Part shown: positions 40,249 through 48,402 of the stretch, in pieces
Numbering within the stretch: position 1 is the first letter of the stretch
Layout: the number at the start of each line of letters is the position of its first letter
Program-made: the position numbers and the translations under genes
Assembly: GCA_034429695.1 (NCBI GenBank)
Contig: DAOUGC010000193.1
Location: forward strand, 1 to 54,179
Reading direction: 5' to 3'
Length of the DNA stretch: 54,179 bases
Source: DAOUGC01 sp034429695
Lineage (GTDB): Bacteria > Chloroflexota > Anaerolineae > Anaerolineales > Anaerolineaceae
The notes under the pieces: generated by a model
Databases searched by the model: none
What the model was told of the DNA's origin: nothing
The model's input: the letters and a program-made list of their open reading frames with translations, nothing else

Positions 40249-40297
40249 GATGAACCTCCGCTTAAGAATGGGATGGAAAGTATGATCGCCAACAATG

Positions 40298-40303
40298 ATT
40301 ATA
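40298..40303 (-). promoter_or_regulatory. -10 element for the glpK operon
   Basis: A perfect TATAAT on the minus strand (40298-40303), about 50 bases before the glpK ATG. The -35 region is weak (TGTTCA at a 15-base spacing at best), which would fit an activator-dependent promoter, but this is inference. Confidence 0.4.
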
Positions 40304-40343
40304 GTACGTTCCGGGCTTGAACATTTTCTGCACATGCCCTCTT

Positions 40344-40372
40344 TTGGGCTTATGAGACGGATCATGTATAAT
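40344..40372 (+). promoter_or_regulatory. Sigma-70-type promoter for the rfbBA operon
   Basis: TTGGGC (40344-40349), a 17-base spacer and TATAAT (40367-40372), giving a leader of about 55 bases before rfbB. It faces away from the glpK promoter region in the same intergenic space. Confidence 0.6.
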
Positions 40373-40433
40373 TTATCCGTTATCGCAATATGGATTGGGA
40401 ATAACGAACATAATTTCACACGGGGAGAAGAAG

Positions 40434-41510
40434 ATGAAAAATCTGCTGGTTACCGGCGGTGCCGGATTTATTGGATCCAATTTTGTGCGCTTTATCCTTG
40501 AGAACGAACCAGATGTTCTGATCTGGAATCTGGATGCGTTGACCTATGCCGGCAGCGTGGAAAACCTGCGCGACCTGCCGGATGAAACCCGCCATACCCT
40601 TATCCAAGGGGATATTTGCGACCGGGCGCTGGTTGACCGCATTTTTGCAGAGCATGGTATTGATACCGTGGCGCATTTTGCAGCCGAGTCGCATGTGGAC
40701 CGGTCGATCCTGGGGCCGGGACAATTTGTGCAGACCAACATTATTGGCACATTCACCCTGCTGGAGGCGGCCAGGGCAGTCTGGAAGAATGACGGGCAGT
40801 GGAGACAGGGTGTTCGATTCCACCACGTCTCCACGGATGAAGTCTTTGGCTCACTTAGCCCGGAGGATCCGCCATTCAGCGAGACCACACCCTACGCACC
40901 CAACTCACCTTACTCGGCTTCAAAGGCATCCAGTGATCACCTGGTCAGGGCGTACCACCATACATACGGGATGCCGGTCACCATCACCAATTGTTCCAAC
41001 AATTACGGGCCCTATCAGTTTCCTGAGAAATTGATCCCCCTGATTCTGCTGAATGCGCTGGAAGGGAAAGAATTGCCCGTTTATGGGGATGGCCAGCAGG
41101 TTCGGGATTGGCTGTATGTGCGCGATCATTGTGACGCCATTCACCGGGTGATCATCCATGGGGCTGACGGCGAAACTTACAATGTTGGTGGTAATAACCA
41201 GCCAACCAATCTCGAAATTGTCCAGCGAATTTGCAGTATACTGGATGAGCACCATCCTGAATCTCCATTCACACCTCATATCAAACTGGTCAGGCATGTA
41301 ACCGACCGCCCCGGTCATGATCGTCGTTATGCCATGGATATCCGTAAAATCCAGAATGAACTTGGCTGGGAGCCTGCGCAATCCATTGGCACCGGTCTGG
41401 AAGAGACCGTACGATGGTATCTTGAGCATCCAGAGTGGGTGGAGGCGATCCGCAAGCAACAGGATTATCAAGGATGGTTGCAGTCCAATTACAGCAAACG
41501 CGGAGGATAA
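40434..41510 (+). CDS. rfbB: dTDP-glucose 4,6-dehydratase
   Basis: A 358-residue extended SDR that converts dTDP-glucose to dTDP-4-keto-6-deoxyglucose. TGGAGFIGSN binds NAD, DALTYAG follows, and the active site is in HVSTDEVFG (catalytic Asp-Glu) and YSASKASSDHL (Tyr-Lys). The substrate motif NCSNNYGPYQFPEKLIPL is diagnostic of RmlB. GGGGAG at 40422-40427 supports the start. rfbA begins three bases after its stop. RmlC and RmlD are missing here, so rhamnose or another 6-deoxysugar is completed elsewhere. Confidence 0.95.
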   Translation: MKNLLVTGGAGFIGSNFVRFILENEPDVLIWNLDALTYAGSVENLRDLPDETRHTLIQGDICDRALVDRIFAEHGIDTVAHFAAESHVDRSILGPGQFVQTNIIGTFTLLEAARAVWKNDGQWRQGVRFHHVSTDEVFGSLSPEDPPFSETTPYAPNSPYSASKASSDHLVRAYHHTYGMPVTITNCSNNYGPYQFPEKLIPLILLNALEGKELPVYGDGQQVRDWLYVRDHCDAIHRVIIHGADGETYNVGGNNQPTNLEIVQRICSILDEHHPESPFTPHIKLVRHVTDRPGHDRRYAMDIRKIQNELGWEPAQSIGTGLEETVRWYLEHPEWVEAIRKQQDYQGWLQSNYSKRGG

Positions 41511-41513
41511 GGC

Positions 41514-42395
41514 TTGAAAGGTATCATCCTGGCGGGTGGCCGTGGTACACGCCTGTACCCATTGACACTGGCTTTCAGCAAGCAATTGTTGCCGGTTTAC
41601 GACAAGCCCATGATTTATTACCCGCTCTCCATGGTGATGCTGGCCGGGATCCGTGAAATTTTAATCATCACCACCCCCGAAGATGTGGTTCTATTTGAAC
41701 GCTTGCTGGGGGATGGTTCGCAATGGGGGATTAAATTCCAATACGCTGTTCAAACAGAGCCGCGCGGTCTGGCGGACGCCTTTATCATTGGGAATGACTT
41801 TATAGGCAACGACAGTGTGTGTCTGATGCTGGGGGATAACATATTTTTCGGCACGGGTCTGCCAGATATGCTACGCTCAGCGGCTGCACTGAAAGACGGA
41901 GGCGTGATCTTTGCCTACCCGGTCAGAGACCCGCGCCCTTACGGTGTGGTGGAGTTTGACGCGGATTATCGCGTGATCAGCCTGGAAGAGAAACCCCAAA
42001 ACCCGCGTTCCAATTATGCTGTGCCGGGTATTTACTTCTATGACAACTGCGTCGTGGAATATGCCAGGCAGATCAAACCATCAGCCAGGGGGGAGTTGGA
42101 GATCACCGATCTCAATCAGATCTACTTGAGAAGGGGTGAACTGAGGGTTGAAGTGCTTGGGCGCGGCGTGGCGTGGCTGGACGCGGGTACACACGAATCC
42201 TTGCTGCGGGCGGCCAGTTTTATTGAGACAGTGGAAGAGCGTCAGGGGTTGATGATTGCCTGCCTGGAGGAGATCGCTTTCAGGATGGGATATATCTCCA
42301 GGGAACAGGCACTGACGATGGCAGAACGCATGGCTCACAATGGCTATGGTCAGTATCTGCTCAGTATTCTTGACGAAGACAGGGACTCCCAATGA
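41514..42395 (+). CDS. rfbA: Glucose-1-phosphate thymidylyltransferase
   Basis: A 293-residue RmlA, full length. It makes dTDP-glucose from dTTP and glucose-1-phosphate. Visible motifs: GGRGTRLYPLT, KQLLPVYDKPMIYYPLS, the QTEPRGLADAF loop and LGDNIFFG. It appears to start with TTG at 41514, with GGAGG seven bases upstream; no ATG fits. The last four bases overlap the start of the response regulator (ATGA), so nucleotide-sugar synthesis and the two-component system share a transcript. Confidence 0.95.
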   Translation: MKGIILAGGRGTRLYPLTLAFSKQLLPVYDKPMIYYPLSMVMLAGIREILIITTPEDVVLFERLLGDGSQWGIKFQYAVQTEPRGLADAFIIGNDFIGNDSVCLMLGDNIFFGTGLPDMLRSAAALKDGGVIFAYPVRDPRPYGVVEFDADYRVISLEEKPQNPRSNYAVPGIYFYDNCVVEYARQIKPSARGELEITDLNQIYLRRGELRVEVLGRGVAWLDAGTHESLLRAASFIETVEERQGLMIACLEEIAFRMGYISREQALTMAERMAHNGYGQYLLSILDEDRDSQ

Positions 42396-43090
42396 GCCGG
42401 CTCTTGTTGATCGAGGATGCGGCCGACCTGGCCGGACTGATTGCGCGGGAGATGGGGGCGGCTGGTTTTCGCGTTGAAATTCGTGGGGATGGTTTATCCG
42501 GGTGGGAGTGTTTTCAGGCAAATGAGTACGATCTGGTCATTTTGGACTGGATGCTGCCAGGCCTGGATGGAATGGAAGTATTGCGCCGCATTCGTCAGGT
42601 TTCGCCCACACCGGTTTTGATGTTGACAGCCCGTACAGATGAGGCGGATCGGGTGATAGGGTTGGAGTTGGGAGCGGATGATTACCTGACCAAGCCTTTT
42701 TCGATGCGCGAACTGGGTGCGCGGGTGCGGGCCATGTTGCGCCGTGCTGAAATTCTGCGTGACATGCTGGCGGCGGATCGAAGTGGCGAAAGCGGCGAGA
42801 TCCAGATCGGGCCGGTGCAATTGAACCCTGCCACTTTTACGGCAACACTGAAAGGCGGGGAATTGGAACTGACCCGGACGGAGTTTTCCATGCTGCATCT
42901 GTTAATGCGCAATCCCGGAAGGGTTTTCAGCCGCAACTACATCCTTGACGCCATCTGGGGTGAAGCATACATCGAAGGGGACCGCTCGGTGGATAATGCC
43001 ATTCTGCGCCTGCGCAAGAAACTGGGAAGCTGGGGTGACGCCATCGAAACGGTTTGGGGGGTGGGTTATCGTTTGAGGAGGGACAGATGA
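42392..43090 (+). CDS. OmpR/PhoB-family response regulator
   Basis: A 232-residue two-domain regulator. The receiver domain has the acidic pair at the start (IEDA), the phosphorylation site Asp52 in VILDWMLPG, and the conserved Lys101 in YLTKPFSM. A linker leads to a winged-helix DNA-binding domain (LTRTEFSMLHLLMRNPGRV; GDRSVDNAILRLRKKLG). It overlaps rfbA by four bases at its start and the histidine kinase by four at its end. The 11-base direct repeats before the downstream ABC transporter are of the kind bound by this family, so that operon is a likely target. Confidence 0.93.
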   Translation: MSRLLLIEDAADLAGLIAREMGAAGFRVEIRGDGLSGWECFQANEYDLVILDWMLPGLDGMEVLRRIRQVSPTPVLMLTARTDEADRVIGLELGADDYLTKPFSMRELGARVRAMLRRAEILRDMLAADRSGESGEIQIGPVQLNPATFTATLKGGELELTRTEFSMLHLLMRNPGRVFSRNYILDAIWGEAYIEGDRSVDNAILRLRKKLGSWGDAIETVWGVGYRLRRDR

Positions 43091-44709
43091 GCAACCAGAT
43101 ACCGGATGAGGTCAATGATCAACCCGAAGAAACACTGAAAAAGCCGGTAAACAACCTGCCCGACCGTGTGAATTTGCTGCCTGCATTGTTATCAGGATGG
43201 CTGGTCGGCGCGTTGATGCTGGCTGTGATGATTGCCGTTTATAACCAGGTTGTGGTGAACACCATCTCACAGGGTCTGCTGGTTACGGCGTTCCTGTGCG
43301 GGCTGGTGACGGCACTGGTCTTTCGTCCCATTAAGAGCAACTGGTTCATCGTGCTGTTGATCGAGATGTGCGCTGCGGTATCCTCGGGGATTGGCCTGGT
43401 TCTCATGGCGAATGCGTTCACGCTGGTGGTTCGGGTTCCCATCCTCACCAGCGGAACAGGCGCAATCATCAGCAATCTGTTTCTGTTGTGCGCCACACCG
43501 GTTTATCTGGGAACGCGAATTTTGATCCTGGTCTGGAATACTTGGACCCGATTGCGCAAAGAACGGATTGCATTTGCCCTCACCCATGCTCACCTCACTG
43601 TTGTGCTGGCAGCAGCTTCATTTTTATTTCTGGTGGGCACTTTTTTTATCCTCTCGCCTGATATTCAGGGGATAACGGCTGAAAATTACACCATTGCTGC
43701 GCCGATCTTCCTTCAATTCATCACCCGTGTGTTTCCATATATCGTAACTGCGGTCGCCATGACCGGTTTTGGGTTGGCGGTGGCGCTGCCGTTTCTGGCT
43801 CTGTTTTCATACACCATTTCCCGGCGGTTGACCCGCCGTTTGGATGCCCTCACCCGCGCGACAAATGATATCGGGAATGGCAATCTGAGTACGCGAGTAC
43901 AGGTGGAAGGCGAGGATGAACTTTCCAACCTGCAAAAGAACTTCAATCAGATGGCTGGTGAGCTGGAACGATTGGCTCAGGATCTGCAGTCAGAACGTGA
44001 CAAAGTGGCGGCGCTATTACGAAACCAGCAGGAGTTGACCGCAACGGTTTCGCATGAATTACGAACACCCGTGGCCACCCTGCGTGGTTATCTGGATGTG
44101 GACCTTGCGCAGTGGAATCAGATGCGTAGAGAAGATCTGCACCGCGATCTGGAGCGCATGCAACACGAGATCAAACAACTGGAAAACCTGATTGAGGATT
44201 TGTTCACGTTATCGCGAGCCGAGGTGCGCCAGCTCAGCCTTAACAATGGTCCTGTTGGCGTCGGCTCGCTGGTGAACAACCTGGTGGAAGTGCTGGCTCC
44301 ACTGGCATGGCAGCGTTGCCGGGTGGAGATGGTGGCAAAAGTGGAGGAAGATCTGCCGGATGTAACCGCTGACGCCAACCGGCTTGAACAGGTATTGCAA
44401 AACCTGCTGCAAAATGGCATTCAACATACTCCCCCGGGGGGGATTGTGGCTGTGTTTGTGCAGAAAGACGAAGACTTTGTGCGCGTTGATGTAACGGACA
44501 CAGGCGACGGAATATCTGCTGAGGATATGGAACATGTCTGGGAGCGCTATTTTAAAGGTCAAAATCATGAGGGGGTTTCCAACGCAGGCATCGGTCTGGC
44601 GCTGGTAAAGGAATTAATAGAATTGATGGGGGGCAGGGTCAGCGTTACCAGCCAACCGCACGAAGGCAGCCGCTTTAGTGTGTTTCTCAGAGCGCATCCA
44701 AATTCCTGA
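43087..44709 (+). CDS. Membrane sensor histidine kinase
   Basis: A 540-residue sensor kinase. The first 240 residues are dominated by hydrophobic stretches (about 30-52, 62-80, 86-115, 125-150, 168-190 and 205-242) with only short external loops, so it may sense within or near the membrane. A HAMP domain (about 243-295) and coiled coil precede the H-box with His323 in VSHELRTPVATLRG. An HATPase domain follows: N-box in LLQNGIQHTPPGG, VTDTGDGIS and AGIGLALVKELIE. It overlaps the response regulator by four bases (ATGA) with GGAGGG before it. The stimulus is unknown. Confidence 0.92.
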   Translation: MSNQIPDEVNDQPEETLKKPVNNLPDRVNLLPALLSGWLVGALMLAVMIAVYNQVVVNTISQGLLVTAFLCGLVTALVFRPIKSNWFIVLLIEMCAAVSSGIGLVLMANAFTLVVRVPILTSGTGAIISNLFLLCATPVYLGTRILILVWNTWTRLRKERIAFALTHAHLTVVLAAASFLFLVGTFFILSPDIQGITAENYTIAAPIFLQFITRVFPYIVTAVAMTGFGLAVALPFLALFSYTISRRLTRRLDALTRATNDIGNGNLSTRVQVEGEDELSNLQKNFNQMAGELERLAQDLQSERDKVAALLRNQQELTATVSHELRTPVATLRGYLDVDLAQWNQMRREDLHRDLERMQHEIKQLENLIEDLFTLSRAEVRQLSLNNGPVGVGSLVNNLVEVLAPLAWQRCRVEMVAKVEEDLPDVTADANRLEQVLQNLLQNGIQHTPPGGIVAVFVQKDEDFVRVDVTDTGDGISAEDMEHVWERYFKGQNHEGVSNAGIGLALVKELIELMGGRVSVTSQPHEGSRFSVFLRAHPNS

Positions 44710-44714
44710 TTTAC

Positions 44715-44766
44715 GACAATTTCGCGACAATGTGATGACAGATCCCTGACAGTGAACCTCTATCAT
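44715..44766 (+). promoter_or_regulatory. Four 11-base direct repeats and -10 box before the ABC transporter (response-regulator box)
   Basis: GACA occurs at 44715, 44726, 44737 and 44748, exactly 11 bases apart. On the other strand this reads as tandem CTGTCA/TTGTCG units, close to the E. coli Pho box layout. A -10-like TATCAT lies at 44761-44766, about ten bases past the last repeat, and no -35 box is present. This is the arrangement of a promoter activated by a PhoB/OmpR-family regulator, and the gene for one lies directly upstream. Confidence 0.75.
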
Positions 44767-44797
44767 GAGGAGGTATCACTGATCAAGGAGCGTGTTC

Positions 44798-45763
44798 ATG
44801 TTGAATAACATCATCGAAACCCGTGGGCTGGTACGCGCATTTGGCCGCACTGTGGCGGTGCGCGACCTGTGCCTGCATGTGCCCGCGGGATGTGTCTACG
44901 GCTTTCTGGGTCCAAACGGCGCCGGAAAGACCACCACCATCCGGATGCTGCTGCAGTTGATCCGACCTGATTACGGCGAGATCAGTCTGTTTGGGCAGCC
45001 GTTTGATCATCACAATCGGGGTTTGCTCAGCAAGGTGGGGGCGTTGGTTGAAACCCCCAATCTGTACTCCAATCTGACCGGTCGGGAAAACCTTGAGGTA
45101 ACGCGGCGCATGTTGAATCTGCCGCGGAAGAATATTTCCAGAGTGCTGGCAATTGTGGATATGGAGAAGGATGCCAACCGGCTGGTAAAGGGGTATTCAC
45201 TGGGGATGCGGCAGCGATTGGGTATTGCCCTGGCGTTACTCAATGACCCGGTGCTATTGATCCTGGATGAACCCACCAATGGCCTGGACCCGGCTGGCAT
45301 GCGCGAATTGCGGGAACTGATATCGCGCTTGCCGCAATCGCATGGCATAACCGTACTGTTGTCCAGCCACTTGTTGAATGAAGTGGAGCAGATCTCGTCT
45401 CACATCGGCATCTTAAACCGCGGTTGCATGGTATTTGAAGGCACCCTGGCCAAGTTGCAGGCAGAGCGGCAGCATTTTCTGCAAGTGCAGGTGGACCGTC
45501 CAGAACCGGCGATCAGCATGTTGCGGCAGGAGGGCTGGAATGTGCAGTTGAGCGATCACAGCCGGCTGAAGGTGGAGGTGAATGGGCCTTCCGATGCGGC
45601 TTTGCTCAATCAATGTCTGGTCAGTCACAACATCCCGGTTTTCCACCTGAGCGTGGAAGAGCTGTCGCTTGAAGATGTGTTTTTCTCCATGACCGGGCAG
45701 GTTGAGCCGTCCCGAAAAAATCTGCGCCCGCTGTCCTCCCTGCAACCCATTGCTCCCAGATGA
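44798..45763 (+). CDS. ABC transporter ATP-binding protein
   Basis: A 321-residue ABC ATPase of the drug/lantibiotic (BcrA/NatA) class. Walker A is GPNGAGKTT (38-46), the signature is YSLGMRQRLGIA, and Walker B is LLILDEPTNGLDP followed by the H-loop in LLSSHLLNE. About 90 residues after the core form a C-terminal extension. I chose the ATG at 44798-44800, with AAGGAG seven bases upstream. The permease gene overlaps its stop by four bases. Preceded by the repeat box and the two-component system, it is probably an exporter for peptide or antibiotic resistance, though the substrate is not determined. Confidence 0.9.
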   Translation: MLNNIIETRGLVRAFGRTVAVRDLCLHVPAGCVYGFLGPNGAGKTTTIRMLLQLIRPDYGEISLFGQPFDHHNRGLLSKVGALVETPNLYSNLTGRENLEVTRRMLNLPRKNISRVLAIVDMEKDANRLVKGYSLGMRQRLGIALALLNDPVLLILDEPTNGLDPAGMRELRELISRLPQSHGITVLLSSHLLNEVEQISSHIGILNRGCMVFEGTLAKLQAERQHFLQVQVDRPEPAISMLRQEGWNVQLSDHSRLKVEVNGPSDAALLNQCLVSHNIPVFHLSVEELSLEDVFFSMTGQVEPSRKNLRPLSSLQPIAPR

Positions 45764-46527
45764 AAGGTTCTGCCATGTTTTTCCGTTGCCTGTCTGCTGA
45801 ATTCCTGAAAATGAAAAGGACGCTCACCCTGTGGTTGGTCCTGCTCGTCCCGTTTGTGGTGTGTTTCCTGTATTTCATGATGGTGTTTGACCGTGGTGAA
45901 GCCTGGTTGGATGCGGGGGCAAATCCATGGTACCACTTCTATGAAAACGTGCTTGTAATGTGGATCGTGCTGATGTATCCGTTGTTCATCACGCTGGAAA
46001 CAACCCTGTTGGCAAATATCGAACATTCTGACAAGCACTGGAAGCACCTGTTTGCGCTGCCGGTGCCGCGCGCCATGGTATACGCCGTGAAATGGTCTGT
46101 CATGGTGATTATGGCTACGGTCAGTATGATCTTGTTGATCGTGGGGAGCGTGGCGGCTTCCGCGGCGTTAAGCCTGCTAAAGCCCGGGATCAACTTTGCC
46201 GGTTCTCCTGTCCCGTTGATGTCCATTGTTGTCATCACGACCAAGGCATTCCTGATATCATGGTTGATCATCGCGATTCACACCTGGATCAGCATGCGCT
46301 TTAAGAGTTTTGCCTTCTCGTCTGCTGTTGGTATCTGTGCTTCCGCGGCAAACCTGCTGCTGATGAACTCGGAAAAGTATATGAAGTTATTCCCGTGGAG
46401 CATGGGTGTGACGGTGTTGACCGAGGACCAATCATTCGTACCATATGCCATCATCATTGGCGTGGTGGGCGGCTTGATGGTCTTGTTGCTCGGAGCGCTG
46501 GATATTTCCCGCGTGGATGTGTTGTAG
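45760..46527 (+). CDS. ABC-2 type permease
   Basis: A 255-residue integral membrane protein with about six hydrophobic segments and the N-terminal amphipathic start (LSAEFLKMKRTLTLWLVLL) typical of lantibiotic-immunity LanE/MutE-type permeases. It overlaps the ATPase gene by four bases (ATGA). A single permease implies a homodimer, or a partner encoded elsewhere. A terminator follows. An in-frame ATG at 45775 is an alternative start. Confidence 0.85.
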   Translation: MKGSAMFFRCLSAEFLKMKRTLTLWLVLLVPFVVCFLYFMMVFDRGEAWLDAGANPWYHFYENVLVMWIVLMYPLFITLETTLLANIEHSDKHWKHLFALPVPRAMVYAVKWSVMVIMATVSMILLIVGSVAASAALSLLKPGINFAGSPVPLMSIVVITTKAFLISWLIIAIHTWISMRFKSFAFSSAVGICASAANLLLMNSEKYMKLFPWSMGVTVLTEDQSFVPYAIIIGVVGGLMVLLLGALDISRVDVL

Positions 46528-46543
46528 AAAACAGGATGTACAG

Positions 46544-46582
46544 AAGTGCCGCGCTGATGGAGTTTGGCGCGGTACTTTTTAT
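46544..46582 (+). terminator. Intrinsic terminator after the ABC transporter operon
   Basis: An 11-base-pair stem with one G-T pair (46544-46554 with 46567-46577), a 12-base loop and a T run. It also overlaps the stop of the convergent methyltransferase gene. Confidence 0.8.
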
Positions 46583-47256
46583 TTTCCCCCGGCTGCATCT
46601 GGTTGGATGATTTTCACTCCGTGGCACAAATTGTAGATTGCCACGCCGGCTGCAATGGAGACATTGAGCGATTCTTTGGCTCCGAGCATTGGCAACATGA
46701 TCACCCGCTCAGCAGCCCAGGTGACCGCTGGATCAACCCCGCTGACTTCATTACCGACCACCAGCAGTACCATCGCACCGGATTGCAGCGCCAAGTGAGG
46801 ATCATATAATGAGATTGCCCCCGGCACTGCCTCCAGCGCCCAGATGGAAAAACCATGTTTGCGTTTCTCGTTGATCATATCGAGGATATTCCAACACTGA
46901 CTCCAGCCAACCGAAAACTCAGCCCCAAGCGCGGTCTTTGCCACCTGGGGATGATCTGGCGTGGGAGTGATTCCGCAACAATGGACATGCCCTGCCCCAG
47001 CCCCATCTGCTGTACGGAAAATGGCTCCCACATTATGGGTGCTGCGGATATTATCGAGGGCAATTTCCAGATGGATATTCGCCGGTTGGACAGTTTCAGA
47101 TTTTGTTGGAGAAGTACTTGATGTGTAGGGGTTTTCAAAACGCAGCGTGGGGCTGCCACATTTGGGACAAAATGCGTGATCTGATCCGGGATCAACCACG
47201 GGAAATCGAAACCGGCAGGTGGGACGCTGGCATTGGCGTACAGCTGGAATCCTCAT
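46579..47256 (-). CDS. TrmH/SpoU-family RNA 2-prime-O-methyltransferase with N-terminal zinc ribbon
   Basis: A 225-residue SPOUT methyltransferase. The three motifs are present: STHNVGAIFRTADGAG, VVGNEVSGVDP and LPMLGAKESLNVSIAAGVAIY. Before them, residues 9-33 carry C9-x4-C14-x15-C30-x2-C33 (CQRPTCR; FCPKCGSP), a zinc-ribbon-like module that most TrmH proteins lack and that could help bind RNA. The target nucleotide cannot be predicted. The start is uncertain: ATG at 47256 is used, and GTG at 47265 is possible. It converges with the ABC transporter operon. Confidence 0.87.
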   Translation of the reverse strand: MRIPAVRQCQRPTCRFRFPVVDPGSDHAFCPKCGSPTLRFENPYTSSTSPTKSETVQPANIHLEIALDNIRSTHNVGAIFRTADGAGAGHVHCCGITPTPDHPQVAKTALGAEFSVGWSQCWNILDMINEKRKHGFSIWALEAVPGAISLYDPHLALQSGAMVLLVVGNEVSGVDPAVTWAAERVIMLPMLGAKESLNVSIAAGVAIYNLCHGVKIIQPDAAGGK

Positions 47257-47319
47257 ACCAGTCACTTATAGCAGAACATTCGCGGGGTGGCAAGATACTG
47301 GTTTCACCCGGAATTGTTC

Positions 47320-47325
47320 TATAAT
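47320..47325 (+). promoter_or_regulatory. -10 element for the fructokinase gene
   Basis: TATAAT at 47320-47325, about 45 bases before the fructokinase ATG. The -35 region is poor, so this is only a candidate. Confidence 0.4.
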
Positions 47326-47368
47326 TAGGGTGCAGTGTAATCATTCATCTTCATTCAGGAGTGCATTC

Positions 47369-48259
47369 ATGGCTTACTACGCAGGGATCGAAGCTGGTGG
47401 AACAAAGTTTAATTGCATTGTGGCCAGCAGCCCCGATGACATCCGCGCTGAAATTCGCATACCGACCACCACCCCGCAGGAAACCATCGGAGCGGTGATC
47501 GATTTCTACCGTAATTTTGAGAATACCTCGGGCAATCGTCTGGTTTCCGCCGGTATCGCCAGTTTTGGGCCGGTGGACCTGCGCAAATCATCACCCATGT
47601 ACGGCTACATCACCACAACACCCAAACCCGGCTGGGCAGATACAGATCTGGTCGGAAAAATTTGCTCGGCTCTGGATATACCTGCTGCCTTTGACACCGA
47701 TGTGAATGGGGCTGCTGTGGGTGAAGGAGCCTGGGGAGCCGGCAAGGGTTTGACGGATTTCATCTATATCACCATCGGGACTGGTATTGGCGGCGGGGCG
47801 ATCATCAATGGAAAAACCACCCAGGGAATGGTCCATCCAGAAATTGGGCATATGCTTCTTCCACATGATCCGGTGATGGATCCATACAAGGGTTATTGTC
47901 CTTTTCATGGTGATTGCTTTGAAGGACTTGCAACAGGACCCGCCATGCGTGATCGCTGGGGACAGCCGGCTGAAACATTGCCACAGGACCATCCTGCCTG
48001 GGAGTTGGAAGCCAACTACATCGCCCTGGCGCTTCATACACTGGTGTGTTCATTTTCTCCGCAGCGCATCATTCTGGGTGGAGGCGTGATGCAGCAATCG
48101 CACCTCTTCCCCCTCATCCGCAAGCGGTTATTAAAGAGCCTCAATGGATATGTGCGCTCACCCATTCTGGATGACATTGACCATTATGTGGTGGCGCCGG
48201 GGTTGGGTACGCGTTCCGGTGTACTGGGCGCCCTGGCAATGGCACAACAGATCGCCTGA
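47369..48259 (+). CDS. ROK-family fructokinase
   Basis: A 296-residue ROK sugar kinase. GIEAGGTKFNC binds phosphate of ATP, DVNGAAVGEGAWG carries the catalytic Asp, and TIGTGIGGGAII is the second phosphate motif. The zinc-site region reads GHMLLPHDP followed by CPFHGDCFEGLATGPA, the form found in ScrK/YdhR-type fructokinases rather than NagC repressors. There is no helix-turn-helix. The ATG at 47369 has AGGAG eight bases upstream; the open frame extends 50 codons further without support. It lies ahead of a GH31 glucosidase gene, consistent with use of plant oligosaccharides. Confidence 0.9.
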   Translation: MAYYAGIEAGGTKFNCIVASSPDDIRAEIRIPTTTPQETIGAVIDFYRNFENTSGNRLVSAGIASFGPVDLRKSSPMYGYITTTPKPGWADTDLVGKICSALDIPAAFDTDVNGAAVGEGAWGAGKGLTDFIYITIGTGIGGGAIINGKTTQGMVHPEIGHMLLPHDPVMDPYKGYCPFHGDCFEGLATGPAMRDRWGQPAETLPQDHPAWELEANYIALALHTLVCSFSPQRIILGGGVMQQSHLFPLIRKRLLKSLNGYVRSPILDDIDHYVVAPGLGTRSGVLGALAMAQQIA

Positions 48260-48402
48260 CAGAAATGTGAACCGTTTTAAGCACTCATTTCGATGGTGGG
48301 AAACCAATTTCAGGCTAGAATCATTCTTGGATTTTCTTCTCACTGGAATGAGTTCTGAACAAAATCACCTGAAACATTGGCATCCTGATGGTTGGAGGAA
48401 CC

